Assembly: GCF_024643205.1 (NCBI RefSeq)
Contig: NZ_JAMKQJ010000010.1
Location: forward strand, 1 to 64,000
Direction of reading: 5' to 3'
DNA: 64,000 nucleotides
DNA from: Parapedobacter tibetensis
GTDB taxonomy: Bacteria > Bacteroidota > Bacteroidia > Sphingobacteriales > Sphingobacteriaceae
Positions 44,358-54,032 of this stretch are shown here, piece by piece; position 1 is the stretch's first letter, and every line of letters begins with the position of its first letter. The translations under genes and the position numbers were made by a program. The notes under the pieces are model-generated. The model ran no database searches. It was given only the letters and a program-made list of their open reading frames with translations, and had not been told where the DNA came from.

Positions 44358-44945
44358 TTAATTCAAAGTTCTGATTATCAAAAATATAAGAATGGTTGAA
44401 AATTTCTTCCAAAGCCTATAGATGGCATTGTGCATTTGGGTTTTGACAGTCAGTTTAGAAAGATTTAACTTTTCAGCAATTTGTGCGTAGCTGAGCTCCT
44501 CGTTTCGGCGTAGCAAAAATATCTCCCGCATACGGTCAGGAAGACCACCTATTTCCTTATCAAGGGCAGATTGAGTCTGTGCGTCCACCAGCTGCTGATC
44601 GGGCGCGGTCATCCTCGTCGACGCATAACGGGCAAAATCGCGTTGATTTTTCTCCAGGTATCGCTTACGGCGCAGGTCATTCAACACAGCATTACGGGTG
44701 GCCGCGTAGAGGTAATATTTCAGCGCAGATCCGGAGATGTTGATCAATTCTCTCCTTCTTACCCATAGGTTGGCAAACACGTCGTGGACAAGATCACAGG
44801 AACCGTCATCACCGTATGTCATTTTATAGGCATGCCTGTCCAACACGTCGAAATACCGCCTGTAAACTTCCGTAAATGCGGCTTCGCTATCCTGGTTCAG
44901 CAGGCCGATCAATTGACCATCGGATAGGTGATAAAGCGATTCCAT
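44358..44945 (-). CDS. ECF sigma-70 factor
   Basis: 195 residues. Region 2 (AFTEVYRRYFDVLDRHAYKM, CDLVHDVFANLWVRRREL, LKYYLYAATRNAVLNDLRRK) and region 4 (LPDRMREIFLLRRNEELSYA, QIAEKLNLSKLTVKTQMHNA). Typical Bacteroidota FecI-like factor, directly upstream of its FecR anti-sigma, and expected to switch on the downstream SusC/D-GH97 genes. Confidence 0.93.
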   Translation of the reverse strand: MESLYHLSDGQLIGLLNQDSEAAFTEVYRRYFDVLDRHAYKMTYGDDGSCDLVHDVFANLWVRRRELINISGSALKYYLYAATRNAVLNDLRRKRYLEKNQRDFARYASTRMTAPDQQLVDAQTQSALDKEIGGLPDRMREIFLLRRNEELSYAQIAEKLNLSKLTVKTQMHNAIYRLWKKFSTILIFLIIRTLN

Positions 44946-45142
44946 ATTCTTCGAGTAACATAGCCAGCCAAAATTACTAAGTAAATTGTTAATGAGGTGT
45001 TAAAATAATGAAAACTTTTTCAAACTCTCAGAGAGATACAGGTTAGAAGATTCTGGGTACTTCCTATTTACTTCGGCATTTATCGAGAACTCAAATTCGA
45101 AACATGGAGGCCTCGATAGGAGCTCGCTGCATTTGGGAAATA

Positions 45143-45820
45143 ATGAATGATCGAAAGGCTTATAAATGTAAAATGTTATCAAAATACCGGGGACAGCTGC
45201 GGGTTTGGGCCGTAGGTGAACCGTTGGCGGTAAACCTTTTTCAACGAGTCGGTAATCCCGAGGAAAAGATTGGTTTGGAAAGAGGTGATATTTTGGTCCG
45301 TGCCCTAGGCCATCCGGAAACGGCCGTGCTTTTTAAGGCGGATCCCAAACCATTGGACTTGCTTTGTGTTGCCATTGCCTCAAAGGTAGGATGCGGGTTT
45401 CTCCCGGATCTCCTCCAAAAGAAACGGAACACGACAAAGCTAACGGGGCTGAACCGCTTTGAACGGGAACGGGAATTGGAAAACGTGTATAAATTGGGGA
45501 ATGTTTTTGGCTGGGGTAAAAAACGGGTTTGGATAATCGATGACGTGGTCACTACCGGCGCTACTATCAGGGCAGTTGCTACCGTACTAAAAAAACGATA
45601 TGCTTCGGTTGAAATTTACGCGTTTTGCTTAGCACGGACAGATGCCAATCCTTTTGGGAGTGACCCTATACTTTTGGGACATGATTATATCTGGGATCAG
45701 CAAGGTTCATGGATGCTCAGGGAGAGCTGGGCCGATTATATGGATGACTTTTTGCCTCGGCATAATAACCTTTCATCATCGGTGTTTAAGAATGAGGGTG
45801 CCTTTCTTATTAATCGCTAA
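45143..45820 (+). CDS. ComF-like phosphoribosyltransferase family protein
   Basis: The frame opens at 45104; the Met at 45143 (MNDRKAYKCKMLSKYRG) is equally plausible. The PRPP-binding loop is clear (KRVWIIDDVVTTGATIRAVA), preceded by KKRNTTKLTGLNRFERERE, the ComF-type RxxxTxxLxxxxRxxN pattern. ComF proteins take part in DNA uptake or nucleotide salvage, often with a Cys4 zinc finger, which is absent here. The last ~60 residues (DYIWDQQGSWMLRESWADYM) are not typical ComF. Single gene between two sigma-factor modules. Confidence 0.65.
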   Translation: MNDRKAYKCKMLSKYRGQLRVWAVGEPLAVNLFQRVGNPEEKIGLERGDILVRALGHPETAVLFKADPKPLDLLCVAIASKVGCGFLPDLLQKKRNTTKLTGLNRFERERELENVYKLGNVFGWGKKRVWIIDDVVTTGATIRAVATVLKKRYASVEIYAFCLARTDANPFGSDPILLGHDYIWDQQGSWMLRESWADYMDDFLPRHNNLSSSVFKNEGAFLINR

Positions 45821-45825
45821 CAAAA

Positions 45826-45907
45826 AAATCTAATCCGTTTTTGGAAAAATTTGCAGAATTTAATTCTTAGCGGTGTTTTCTAAGCAGTTTCTGCAAGGAT
45901 GCCAGCT
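45826..45907. repeat. ~80-bp repeat, copy 1 (copy 2 at 52509-52590)
   Basis: Shares AAAAAAATCT-ATCCGTTTTT, AGAATTTAATTC and GCAGTTTCTGCAAG with 52509-52590, same orientation, roughly 85 percent identical by eye. The two copies flank the sigma/FecR/TonB-receptor/lipoprotein module. The rest of 45821-46123 shows nothing else I can support. Confidence 0.75.
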
Positions 45908-46123
45908 TTTTGGGTGGATTACCTCCCTCCAAAAAAAAGACCAATAGCTCAAGATTAACTGACAGTTAACCGCAGTCAATACTAAAGGCTTCTATTGATT
46001 TTCATCATGAAACGGGCAGTTCGCAAACGCGCGCGGAAGAAATCCTACAAAGTCAGATTTGACACTACATACCTCCGCAAATGACTTAACATACCGATAA
46101 CATTAAACCTGTAGATTTGCGAA

Positions 46124-46690
46124 GTGACAAAGAGAATTGATATACAGGACAGAGAGCTCTTGCGAAGGATTTCTGAGGGCGATACGGTAGCGTTTGACCA
46201 GCTGTTCCTAACCCATTACAGCGGATTGCTCCGCTTTGCCAAGAGCTTGATGCCTTACCCAAGCGATGGTGCAGAAGATAGCGTGTGTGCCGTATTCGGC
46301 TATATATGGGAACGCCGTCATGGGCTGGATATTTCCGCGTCTATCGCAGCATACCTCTATACCTCGGTTAAAAACAGGATATTAAAGGAACTTAACAGGG
46401 AAAGGATCTACGAACGCAAAGCGGATCGTACGGAACATACAGCTATTGCCGATAGCATTCATAACGAACCGGACAGTATTTTACAGTATAAAGAACTTGA
46501 TGAGTGTATCAGGCACCTAATTGGCAAACTGCCGGAGCGTAGCCGGATGGTGTTCCTGATGAACAGAAATGATAAGCTTACCTATGAAGAGATCGCCGCA
46601 TTATTGGACATCTCAATCCATTCGGTGAAAACACACATGTACCGCGCATTATTATTCCTGAAAACAGCCGTGTTTACATTAGGTAAATAG
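46124..46690 (+). CDS. ECF sigma-70 factor
   Basis: 188 residues from a GTG at 46124. Region 2 (DTVAFDQLFLTHYSGLLRFA, AEDSVCAVFGYIWERRHGLD, IAAYLYTSVKNRILKELNRE) and region 4 (LPERSRMVFLMNRNDKLTYE, EIAALLDISIHSVKTHMYRA). The sequence TAGATTTG at 46112-46119 lies only a few bases before the start, so either the message is nearly leaderless or the match is chance. Partner of the FecR gene at 46820. Confidence 0.92.
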   Translation: MTKRIDIQDRELLRRISEGDTVAFDQLFLTHYSGLLRFAKSLMPYPSDGAEDSVCAVFGYIWERRHGLDISASIAAYLYTSVKNRILKELNRERIYERKADRTEHTAIADSIHNEPDSILQYKELDECIRHLIGKLPERSRMVFLMNRNDKLTYEEIAALLDISIHSVKTHMYRALLFLKTAVFTLGK

Positions 46691-46819
46691 AAACCTAACC
46701 TTTTATTCACAATACTCCCTCTTATATTATCTTATCATTAATCTTCATTTTTCCTGTAAGGAGTTAAAGCTGTCTGTGGCTCTTCGTATATAGTAGCCAG
46801 AAAATGGCAGCTATATACT

Positions 46820-47833
46820 ATGGAAGATCAGGAAGTCTATTTACTCATTACCCGTTACCTTTCCAAGCAAACCACGCTGGATGAAAATGAAAAACTCGCC
46901 GACTGGATTGCGCTGTCTAAAGGGAACGAAACCGAGTTTGAGAACATCAAGACGATATGGCTGGCCGGATCAAGTGCCAGCGATGCGCTATCAGCTTTAA
47001 GTGCGCTACACAAGACAAAGGAAAAATACGGTATCACCGATGTGGCACCATATCCTGCCCAAAAAAAGACACGAGGCAACCGATGGTATTATTGGGGAGC
47101 TGCCGCTGCCACGATTACCATCTTCTGCTTGCTGTTTCTTTTTCGATACACATCCGAAAACCAGTCTGGGGCAATTGTATACATCGAAAAAAATACGCTG
47201 CCCAAACAAAAACTGAAATTGATACTGGCAGATAGTACCGTAGTTTACCTTGCCCCGGAAAGTAGGCTACGGTACCCGGAAACATTTGCCGGGGACAAAC
47301 GGCAGGTCTTTCTGGAGGGAGAAGCCTTTTTTGAAGTGAAAAGGGATACGCTCCATCCGTTCCTCGTAACAACCGAACTATTGACTACGAGGGTACTGGG
47401 CACATCGTTCAATATCGACGCATTTGCAGGCAGCCCGGACATCCGAATATCCCTCTTTAGCGGCAAAGTGGAAGTTTCGAAAGAAAACGAACCCGAACAT
47501 AGCTACGCCCTCCATCCCGGACAGCAACTCCTGTACGATCGCAACGAAGGACGCATATACCGGCAGGACTTCAACGAAGCCACCGTCAATGGCTGGATCA
47601 CCAACAAATTGGTGTTCAGAAATACGCCTTTGGAGGAAGCCGCCCGGAAGATCGAAAAGCTCTATAGCGTAAAAATCGTATTGATCGACAAAGACATGGC
47701 AGATCGCCAATTATGGGCCAGCTTCGAAAACGAATCCCTTGAAAAAGTTCTCGGATACCTCAAAATGGCCGGAGGGGTACATTTTAGAAAAGAAGGAGAT
47801 GTAATCTATTTAACAAGCAAAAAAGGAATGTAG
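46820..47833 (+). CDS. FecR-family anti-sigma factor
   Basis: 337 residues. Sigma-binding N-terminus (LLITRYLSKQTTLDENEKLA), membrane segment ~93-112 (YYWGAAAATITIFCLLFLF), FecR domain (KLKLILADSTVVYLAPESRL, FLEGEAFFEVKRD, RVLGTSFNIDAF) and DUF4974-like end (EEAARKIEKLYSVKIVLIDK). Follows the sigma gene by 129 bases and precedes the STN-containing receptor. Confidence 0.92.
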   Translation: MEDQEVYLLITRYLSKQTTLDENEKLADWIALSKGNETEFENIKTIWLAGSSASDALSALSALHKTKEKYGITDVAPYPAQKKTRGNRWYYWGAAAATITIFCLLFLFRYTSENQSGAIVYIEKNTLPKQKLKLILADSTVVYLAPESRLRYPETFAGDKRQVFLEGEAFFEVKRDTLHPFLVTTELLTTRVLGTSFNIDAFAGSPDIRISLFSGKVEVSKENEPEHSYALHPGQQLLYDRNEGRIYRQDFNEATVNGWITNKLVFRNTPLEEAARKIEKLYSVKIVLIDKDMADRQLWASFENESLEKVLGYLKMAGGVHFRKEGDVIYLTSKKGM

Positions 47834-47884
47834 GCATACAGAAAAGAACAATCGGTCGACCCTTGCCAGGCAATGGCTACCATA

Positions 47885-47915
47885 AAAAAACCGGCATCTG
47901 ATCCATGCCGGCTTA
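47885..47915. promoter_or_regulatory. stem-loop between fecR and TonB receptor genes
   Basis: A7 then CCGGCAT, loop CTGATCC, ATGCCGG: a strong hairpin in the 131-base gap. Read on the minus strand it would be a terminator; on plus it has no T run and may limit read-through from fecR to the receptor gene. Confidence 0.4.
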
Positions 47916-47964
47916 ACAACGTCATTCAAATCAGTGAAACTTAAAAAACGTATTCGATAAAAAT

Positions 47965-50900
47965 ATGAAAAAAAAACACCCTGGCAAAATATTCGGGGCC
48001 AAAAATCCAAACGCTTCTGTTATTCTATACTTTATGAAAATAACTGTAATCGGGTTCTTCATCAACATGATTTTCCTTACAGTGTCCCCGGCAGCAGGAC
48101 GTGCACAAAATTTAGAGCATGTACCCTATGCTGCCCAGCCTGGACAGAAAACACTGGCTATGCTTTTTGAAGACATAGAAAGCCAGACAGGCTACTCTTT
48201 CCTGATGATGGACCAGCACGCCAATGCCCTGCTCAACAAACCAGTAGCACTTGATAAGGTAGGAAACAACCTTGCGGCTGTGCTGAGCCAATTGGAACAA
48301 AGAACCCTATTGGAATTCACGGCTAAGGATAAAAAAATCATCGTAAAACGAAAAGAAGAGCCGGAGGCCAAACCCCAGCAACCCGGCCGCATCTCCGGCA
48401 AGATTATGGACAACCGTGGCGAAACCCTGGCCGGAGCCACGGTAAAGGTAGTAGAATTAAACCGCTCTGCCCAAAGTGCTGTTGATGGCAGTTATTCATT
48501 CCAGCTTGCTGCGGGCGCTTACACCATCGAAGTCTCTTACCTTGGATATCAGACGAAGCGTGTTACGGGCGTAAACATACGAGCCGGGGAAATGACCCCG
48601 CTGGCTATATCCCTATCGGTATCCACCGCAGAGCTAGGGACGGTCACGGTAACAGCAGGCTACAAGAAAGCGTCGGTGGAAGGCCTTTATGCCGCGCAAA
48701 AAAATGCGGCGTCGGTGACCGATGGCATCAGTGCCGAGCAAATAGCCCGTACACCGGATAACGATATGGGGCAGGTGCTGAAACGTATTTCGGGCCTGAC
48801 GACCATCAACAACAGAAACGTGGTGGTGCGCGGCATGTCCGACAGGTACAACCAAGCCATGCTGGACGGCGTGGCGATACCCAGCACCTCCATGAACAAG
48901 CGTGATTTTTCGTTCGACATCATCCCCACCGAGATGGTCAGCAGCGTGGTGGTCAACAAAACGGCCACGCCTGACGTGTCTTCGGAGTTTTCCGGCGGCC
49001 AGGTATCCATTAACACGCTGGATATCCCCGACCGGAACTTTACGAGTATACAGGTGGGATCGGGCTTCAACAGCCAGTCCATCGGAAGCGACATCTACCA
49101 GTTGGGCCAGCGGCATGCCAGCGAATATTTCGGGTTTTTCGATAAATCGGCCAAGCAGCCTGAAGGGATCCTTTCCTGGAGTTTCCAGAATGAAGACGTG
49201 CCGCCGCCGGGAATACCCGGCTCCAATACCGATGACATGGAACTCTACCCGGGTGCCGGCATTCCATATAGCAGCCTAGATGCCGTAGGCCAGTCGAAGC
49301 GCCTGTCGGCAGAACCGCTGAAACTCCACAAGACCTCCGGAAGGCCGAACCAGAACTACCGCTTCAGCCTGGGCCGGGTATATAATTTTGCTGATGGGAT
49401 GCGCTTCGGTTTTTCGGCCAGTGCCAGCCTGCGCAACGACCAGCAGCTGTATGAATTCAACAACCTGAGGGGCACGCCATTCGGTGGCGCGCAGTATGCC
49501 GATAGCACGAAGTATGGATACAACGGCGCCGGCAAATCCTTCCGCTTCAACAGCAATAGCGGCCTGGTGGCCAACCTCGGGCTGCAGGGCAGCGGCTTCA
49601 AGGTGGTCCTGAAAAATATGTATGCCCGCACGTACAGCAATAACTACAACGAGGCTGTCCGGCTGAATTATCCGGATCTTGGCCACAATCCGAAGCCATA
49701 TAAGGAACAATACCAATTGCCGGAAGCAATGGCGTTGCAGCAGCACCAGCTGAGCGGTGAATACCAGCTGCCCTGGGACATCAAGGCCACCGGGATGGTC
49801 GCCTTCAATAAGATTACCCAGCGCATCCTCGATGAGCGCAAATTCAAATACCAGCTCACCATGCAGCTCGGCGACCAATATTATTTCCAGACACCCAATA
49901 TCGCTAACCATGGACAAGCAGGCACGGATGCGCTGTCGGAAGATTCGCGCATGTGGACGCACGTAGATGAAATGGACTACAACTGGGCGGCCGGTTTCTC
50001 GAAGACTTTCGGCACGGGAAAGGCCGTCAGCACGCTGGTAAAACTGGGTTACCAGGGGTATGACAAACAGCGCGACCTGAACATCCTGCGGATGATTCCG
50101 TTTTCATCGCGTGGCAGCCTTATCGAAGCGCCTTATGAAGAGGTGTTGGATCCGGCCAACATGGGCAGTGGTGTCAACCAGGCCTATTACTGGGCCCAGC
50201 AGACCAACGGCCCGGTGTTTGACGGACGCATCCAATCGCATTCGGTCTATGTAATGGCCGACCAGAAACTGTGGGACAAGCTGCGCCTAGTGTATGGTGT
50301 ACGGGGCGAGTCCTTCGAGCTGAACAGCAGCCAGGAGGATATGCTGAAGCGGCTGTACGGGCCCAACCCTGATGAGTTCATCAGTTTCCGGAAGGGGGTG
50401 ATGGAAAACGGCTGGCGCTGGCTGCCTTCGGTCAATGCCACCTATGAGGTGACCGGCACCTTCAATGTACGCTCGTCCTATTCGCGAACGGTTATCCGTC
50501 CCGATTTCCGGGAAAGCTCCTTTTTCGGGTTCTACGACTATGAGTTGGATGCCAACATCAGCGGTGACCGGGTGGAGTCTACCCTGATAGACAACGTGGA
50601 TGTGCGCCTGGAATGGTATCCGTCGCCCGGCGAAATCGTTTCCCTAACGGGCTATCATAAATACCTGGACAGGCCGATTGAGTTGATCATGAATCCGGCA
50701 TTTCAGAGCGGACAGTACACGATGACCAACATGGAATCTGCAACCAACCTGGGTCTGGAAATGGAATTCCGTAAGCACCTGGGCTTTTTGGGCGATCAGC
50801 CTTGGTGGGAGGATATCTTTGTCTATGGTAACGGAAGTTTACTGAAATCCAAAGTGAAGGTGATGTCGCCCTGGATGGCAGAGGTTATCGATGACCAGGG

Positions 50901-51345
50901 TAATTCCGAATTCAGGCAGCAAAGATTAGGGGAACAGGACCGGCCGCTGCTTGGGCAATCGCCCTGGCTGCTCAACCTCGGAATGGGGTATTGGGGAGAC
51001 CAGTTTGGCGCTACGGCGAGCTACAACCAACGGGGATACCGGACCAACCTTACGGCGGCTATCGAGAACGCCGTGGAATATGAAAAGGCACCCGGTCAAT
51101 TGGATGCGCAGCTGTATGCCCGGTTTTTTAAGAAAAGGGCAGAGCTAAAGCTGAATATGGCGAACCTGCTGAATAAATGGACGTTTTTTTACCGTAACTC
51201 TGAGTTAATGACCGGAGGTGGCGAAGAAAGCGACTGGGTGCACCATAAGGGAGACAACAAATTCAATAAGGAAGACGGCGACACCATCATGTACCGCCGG
51301 AAGGAAGGACAACGCATCAGCTTGTCGTTGACCTATAATTTTTAA
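47965..51345 (+). CDS. STN-domain TonB-dependent receptor
   Basis: 1126 residues. The predicted signal segment (MKITVIGFFINMIFLTVSPA) begins ~23 residues in, so the start may be the later Met at 48034. An STN domain (KTLAMLFEDIESQTGYSFLM) is followed by a carboxypeptidase-regulatory-like domain (GRISGKIMDNRGETLAGATV), a plug (NDMGQVLKRISGLTTINNRN, VVVRGMSDRYNQAMLDGVAI) and a barrel ending GQRISLSLTYNF. It lacks the SusC-specific plug signature and no SusD follows, so it is a general TonB transducer, ligand unknown. STN plus upstream FecR/sigma means ligand-induced expression. Confidence 0.9.
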   Translation: MKKKHPGKIFGAKNPNASVILYFMKITVIGFFINMIFLTVSPAAGRAQNLEHVPYAAQPGQKTLAMLFEDIESQTGYSFLMMDQHANALLNKPVALDKVGNNLAAVLSQLEQRTLLEFTAKDKKIIVKRKEEPEAKPQQPGRISGKIMDNRGETLAGATVKVVELNRSAQSAVDGSYSFQLAAGAYTIEVSYLGYQTKRVTGVNIRAGEMTPLAISLSVSTAELGTVTVTAGYKKASVEGLYAAQKNAASVTDGISAEQIARTPDNDMGQVLKRISGLTTINNRNVVVRGMSDRYNQAMLDGVAIPSTSMNKRDFSFDIIPTEMVSSVVVNKTATPDVSSEFSGGQVSINTLDIPDRNFTSIQVGSGFNSQSIGSDIYQLGQRHASEYFGFFDKSAKQPEGILSWSFQNEDVPPPGIPGSNTDDMELYPGAGIPYSSLDAVGQSKRLSAEPLKLHKTSGRPNQNYRFSLGRVYNFADGMRFGFSASASLRNDQQLYEFNNLRGTPFGGAQYADSTKYGYNGAGKSFRFNSNSGLVANLGLQGSGFKVVLKNMYARTYSNNYNEAVRLNYPDLGHNPKPYKEQYQLPEAMALQQHQLSGEYQLPWDIKATGMVAFNKITQRILDERKFKYQLTMQLGDQYYFQTPNIANHGQAGTDALSEDSRMWTHVDEMDYNWAAGFSKTFGTGKAVSTLVKLGYQGYDKQRDLNILRMIPFSSRGSLIEAPYEEVLDPANMGSGVNQAYYWAQQTNGPVFDGRIQSHSVYVMADQKLWDKLRLVYGVRGESFELNSSQEDMLKRLYGPNPDEFISFRKGVMENGWRWLPSVNATYEVTGTFNVRSSYSRTVIRPDFRESSFFGFYDYELDANISGDRVESTLIDNVDVRLEWYPSPGEIVSLTGYHKYLDRPIELIMNPAFQSGQYTMTNMESATNLGLEMEFRKHLGFLGDQPWWEDIFVYGNGSLLKSKVKVMSPWMAEVIDDQGNSEFRQQRLGEQDRPLLGQSPWLLNLGMGYWGDQFGATASYNQRGYRTNLTAAIENAVEYEKAPGQLDAQLYARFFKKRAELKLNMANLLNKWTFFYRNSELMTGGGEESDWVHHKGDNKFNKEDGDTIMYRRKEGQRISLSLTYNF

Positions 51346-51357
51346 CTGCACTGAAAC

Positions 51358-52197
51358 ATGAAAAAAAAAGCAACTATTTGGTGGGTGGCCCTAATGGCAG
51401 CGGGGTTGTCTTCCTGTGAAAAAGGGGACTACGTGAAGTCATACCACGAGTTTGTGGATGTTTATTTCGATCCTTTGCGCACCGCACTCCGATCGAATCC
51501 AGAAGGGGTGTTTATCGCGATGCGATACAACGGCGCTCCAATCGATTGGAACGCTGGCGCTGACGGGAAAGTCAGGGTAGTGGAGGGAGAGGGGACTTTC
51601 GAGTTTTATGATACCCGCAACAATCAGGTGGTATGCGACACGACGGTCAATGTGATAGCTGATGGAAAACAGGTGTATTACCTATTCCAACCTACGATGG
51701 ACGCTCCGGTTACATTTATCGATCCGGATGGGCAGGCCTCGGAGGAAACCGCACCGGATGGCCATATCAAACTGAGAATCGCTAATTACGCGCAGGATCT
51801 CATCCCATTTGCGCAGACCGACATCAAGGTATTTGTGAAGATTGCCGACGAAGAATGGAACGAAACCGTTGTTGAGGTGGGGACCATCAGTAACCTTGCC
51901 GGGCAGATAGACGAAGCTGCCTATGTGACTTTACCATATGATGTTCCTGATGGTACCATTGACTATCAGTATTATTTTGAATTTGTCGATAGCGCAACGG
52001 GAGAACCGCTGCTTGATTACGGCGGTTCACCCTATCGGACCTCCGGTTTCAGCCCGGGCTATTTGGATCCGCTACCGGTCAAAAATGTATTTACACTCTA
52101 TTTAACCTCGCTGAAAGCCTGGGGTGAAGCCCCTCCATTCATTAAAAAAGGGGATGATTTTTACGAAGTAGCGATCAACGTGCTCTATGCGGATTAG
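51358..52197 (+). CDS. lipoprotein partner of the TonB receptor
   Basis: 279 residues with lipoprotein signal (ATIWWVALMAAGLSSCEKG). The mature part is beta-rich (VDVYFDPLRTALRSNPEGVF, TFEFYDTRNNQVVCDTTVNV, FVKIADEEWNETVVEVGTIS) and resembles surface lipoproteins that sit in the SusD position of receptor operons, but I do not recognise a family. Twelve bases after the receptor stop, so co-expressed; probably a surface ligand-binding accessory. Confidence 0.65.
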   Translation: MKKKATIWWVALMAAGLSSCEKGDYVKSYHEFVDVYFDPLRTALRSNPEGVFIAMRYNGAPIDWNAGADGKVRVVEGEGTFEFYDTRNNQVVCDTTVNVIADGKQVYYLFQPTMDAPVTFIDPDGQASEETAPDGHIKLRIANYAQDLIPFAQTDIKVFVKIADEEWNETVVEVGTISNLAGQIDEAAYVTLPYDVPDGTIDYQYYFEFVDSATGEPLLDYGGSPYRTSGFSPGYLDPLPVKNVFTLYLTSLKAWGEAPPFIKKGDDFYEVAINVLYAD

Positions 52198-52221
52198 TAA
52201 ACGATAGTGCTGTTGGCAGCA

Positions 52222-52259
52222 ACATTCTTCTGCCGCCATGGTTGGTGGCAGAAGAATGT
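52222..52259 (+). terminator. hairpin after the receptor operon
   Basis: Perfect 13-bp stem ACATTCTTCTGCC (52222-52234)/GGCAGAAGAATGT (52247-52259), 25 bases after the lipoprotein stop. No T run follows, so it may be a 3'-end-stabilising or weak termination hairpin. The rest of 52260-52508 shows no supportable gene. Confidence 0.55.
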
Positions 52260-52508
52260 ATACTGTACTTCTACGGCGATACAGGGTATATGGTCAGGGG
52301 AAACCTAATGGATCAGTCGGTCACCTCCTGCTTATCCATATCAAGCTCCTTCCCAAGCGCGGGCAACCCCCTCTTGCGATTTTCAATACCGATTCCATAA
52401 ATGTTAAACACAGAAGCGTACCACGTATGGTGGTACGGTCTATGGTTTCCTGCATCTTGAGGCGGATGCAATTTTCCTATGGGGGCTGCAGGCAGGGTTG
52501 ATTCCCAT

Positions 52509-52590
52509 CAAAAAAATCTGATCCGTTTTTAGAAAAATTTGCAGAATTTAATTCGTAGCTGTATTTTCGCGGCAGTTTCTGCAAGAATGC
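52509..52590. repeat. ~80-bp repeat, copy 2 (copy 1 at 45826-45907)
   Basis: See copy 1. Together they bracket 46124-52197. Confidence 0.75.
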
Positions 52591-52740
52591 ATAATGATAG
52601 TAGGAACTCGTTCTAATTTTTGCAAAGTACTTTACAAATACTTTACAGCAATAAAAAGAGTGAAAATGAAAATGAGAAATCCGACTGTTAACTAACTCAT
52701 TTTCAGAAATATAAAACACACTCCTCAGTAGTTCAGCAGG

Positions 52741-53812
52741 TTAGAACTTCTGACTGTTAATAAGATACTCCATACGGCAACGCGGATGCTGTGGCCGATC
52801 GACAATTTGAATGATTTCATTGTTTTCATAATATTCGTTGTTATGTATGATGCAATGATAACCGGTTGTCGACGATGATGAGTTCGGATGGATGCATCTG
52901 AACGAAAAACACGCTATCTTGAAGGTTTTGAACGGGCTTTTAGGTATGCCCGGGGTGTCGCCCGTGGCTTTCTTAAATGTGGTATAGAATGTCGTTTTGG
53001 AGTTGAAACCGGCCCGTGTCGCAACGCCAAGCATATCAAGATGGCTGGTTTCTTTTGATAGCAAGAGCGATTTTGCTTCCTCCGTCCGCAGCTCGTTGAT
53101 GAACTGGTAAAAATTTTTATCCAATCCGTTATTCAGGACATAGGAAAGTTCGTGCGCGCTTATCCCTGTTTTATCCGAAAGCACCGAAAGGGTGAGACTG
53201 GGGTCGAGGTGTAGTTTTTCTGCCGTCGTTTTTATTAACACCCTATTTTTTAGTTCGTCTACCTGTTGCGGTGTAAGCCGTTCGTACAATGGTTTTTTCT
53301 GAAAACCCTCGTCGGTGGCCACGGGTTGATAGGGTTCTATGGCGTAGATCGAACGCTGTGTCAGCGTAAGATAGGTGAGTGCGGTAACCCCAAAAAATAC
53401 AGCGCCGGGGAAACATAGACTACCTGCATGCTGAACAACCCCAATATTGAAAAAACTGGGCAGCAGGTATACGAGCGAAAAAACAAGGAAAAACAGAAAG
53501 GGGACAAAGTGTAAGAACCAAATTTTTTTTGGGCGCAGTAGGAGCCACAAAATAGGCTATGGCCATATAAAAACATGGAAGCATAGCCCATCTGGGCAGC
53601 TCAAGTAGATAGAGCAGCAGACGTTGCCCAATTCGCAAATTTTCCAGGAAAAGCTGGGAAAACATGCAGGCCAGAATGCAGTAAAACACACCAAGCCATC
53701 GATTACCGGCCACGTTTACGCCGTTTACGTTGAACAAAAACAAAACGCCGAGCAACCACAGGGCGCCTGCGGTAAACGCGTTAAAGAAGGTTAGCAAATT
53801 GATGTCAAGCAT
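52741..53812 (-). pseudogene. AraC-family regulator with membrane N-terminus, frameshifted
   Basis: Two minus-strand frames join into one protein. From 53812 the first frame gives a multi-pass membrane domain (FFNAFTAGALWLLGVLFLFN, RWAMLPCFYMAIAYF) up to VAPTAPKK; at a T8 run near 53523-53530 the second frame continues (KIWFLHFVPFLFFLVFSLVY), then an AraC-type HTH (LSVLSDKTGISAHELSYVLN, EAKSLLLSKETSHLDMLGVA, RAGFNSKTTFYTTFKKATGD then TPG). After TPG the normal AraC end is missing and ~60 unusual residues follow, suggesting a second frameshift. Real decay or sequence error in homopolymers. Confidence 0.7.
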
Positions 53813-54032
53813 TGGACCGCGTCTAATGTTTCTGCTAATGTACTGTGTTTGCTCGAAACATACCGCTTAGTGCGTCCAGATGAGGACTCCGCCATAGTTG
53901 TACTTTTTTGCCAAAGTACAGGCGTCTTTTTTTGGGTTAGTTCGATACTATCCAAACGAACTAATTGGGGCTCGATTTTGGGTTAAAACGTATGATTAGC
54001 TGGTTTATTTTTGCCTTGAATAAAATATTAAT

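Noticed and set aside
52238..52501. 87-codon plus-strand frame after the receptor operon
   Set aside because: Starts within the hairpin at 52222-52259 and shows no protein-like features.
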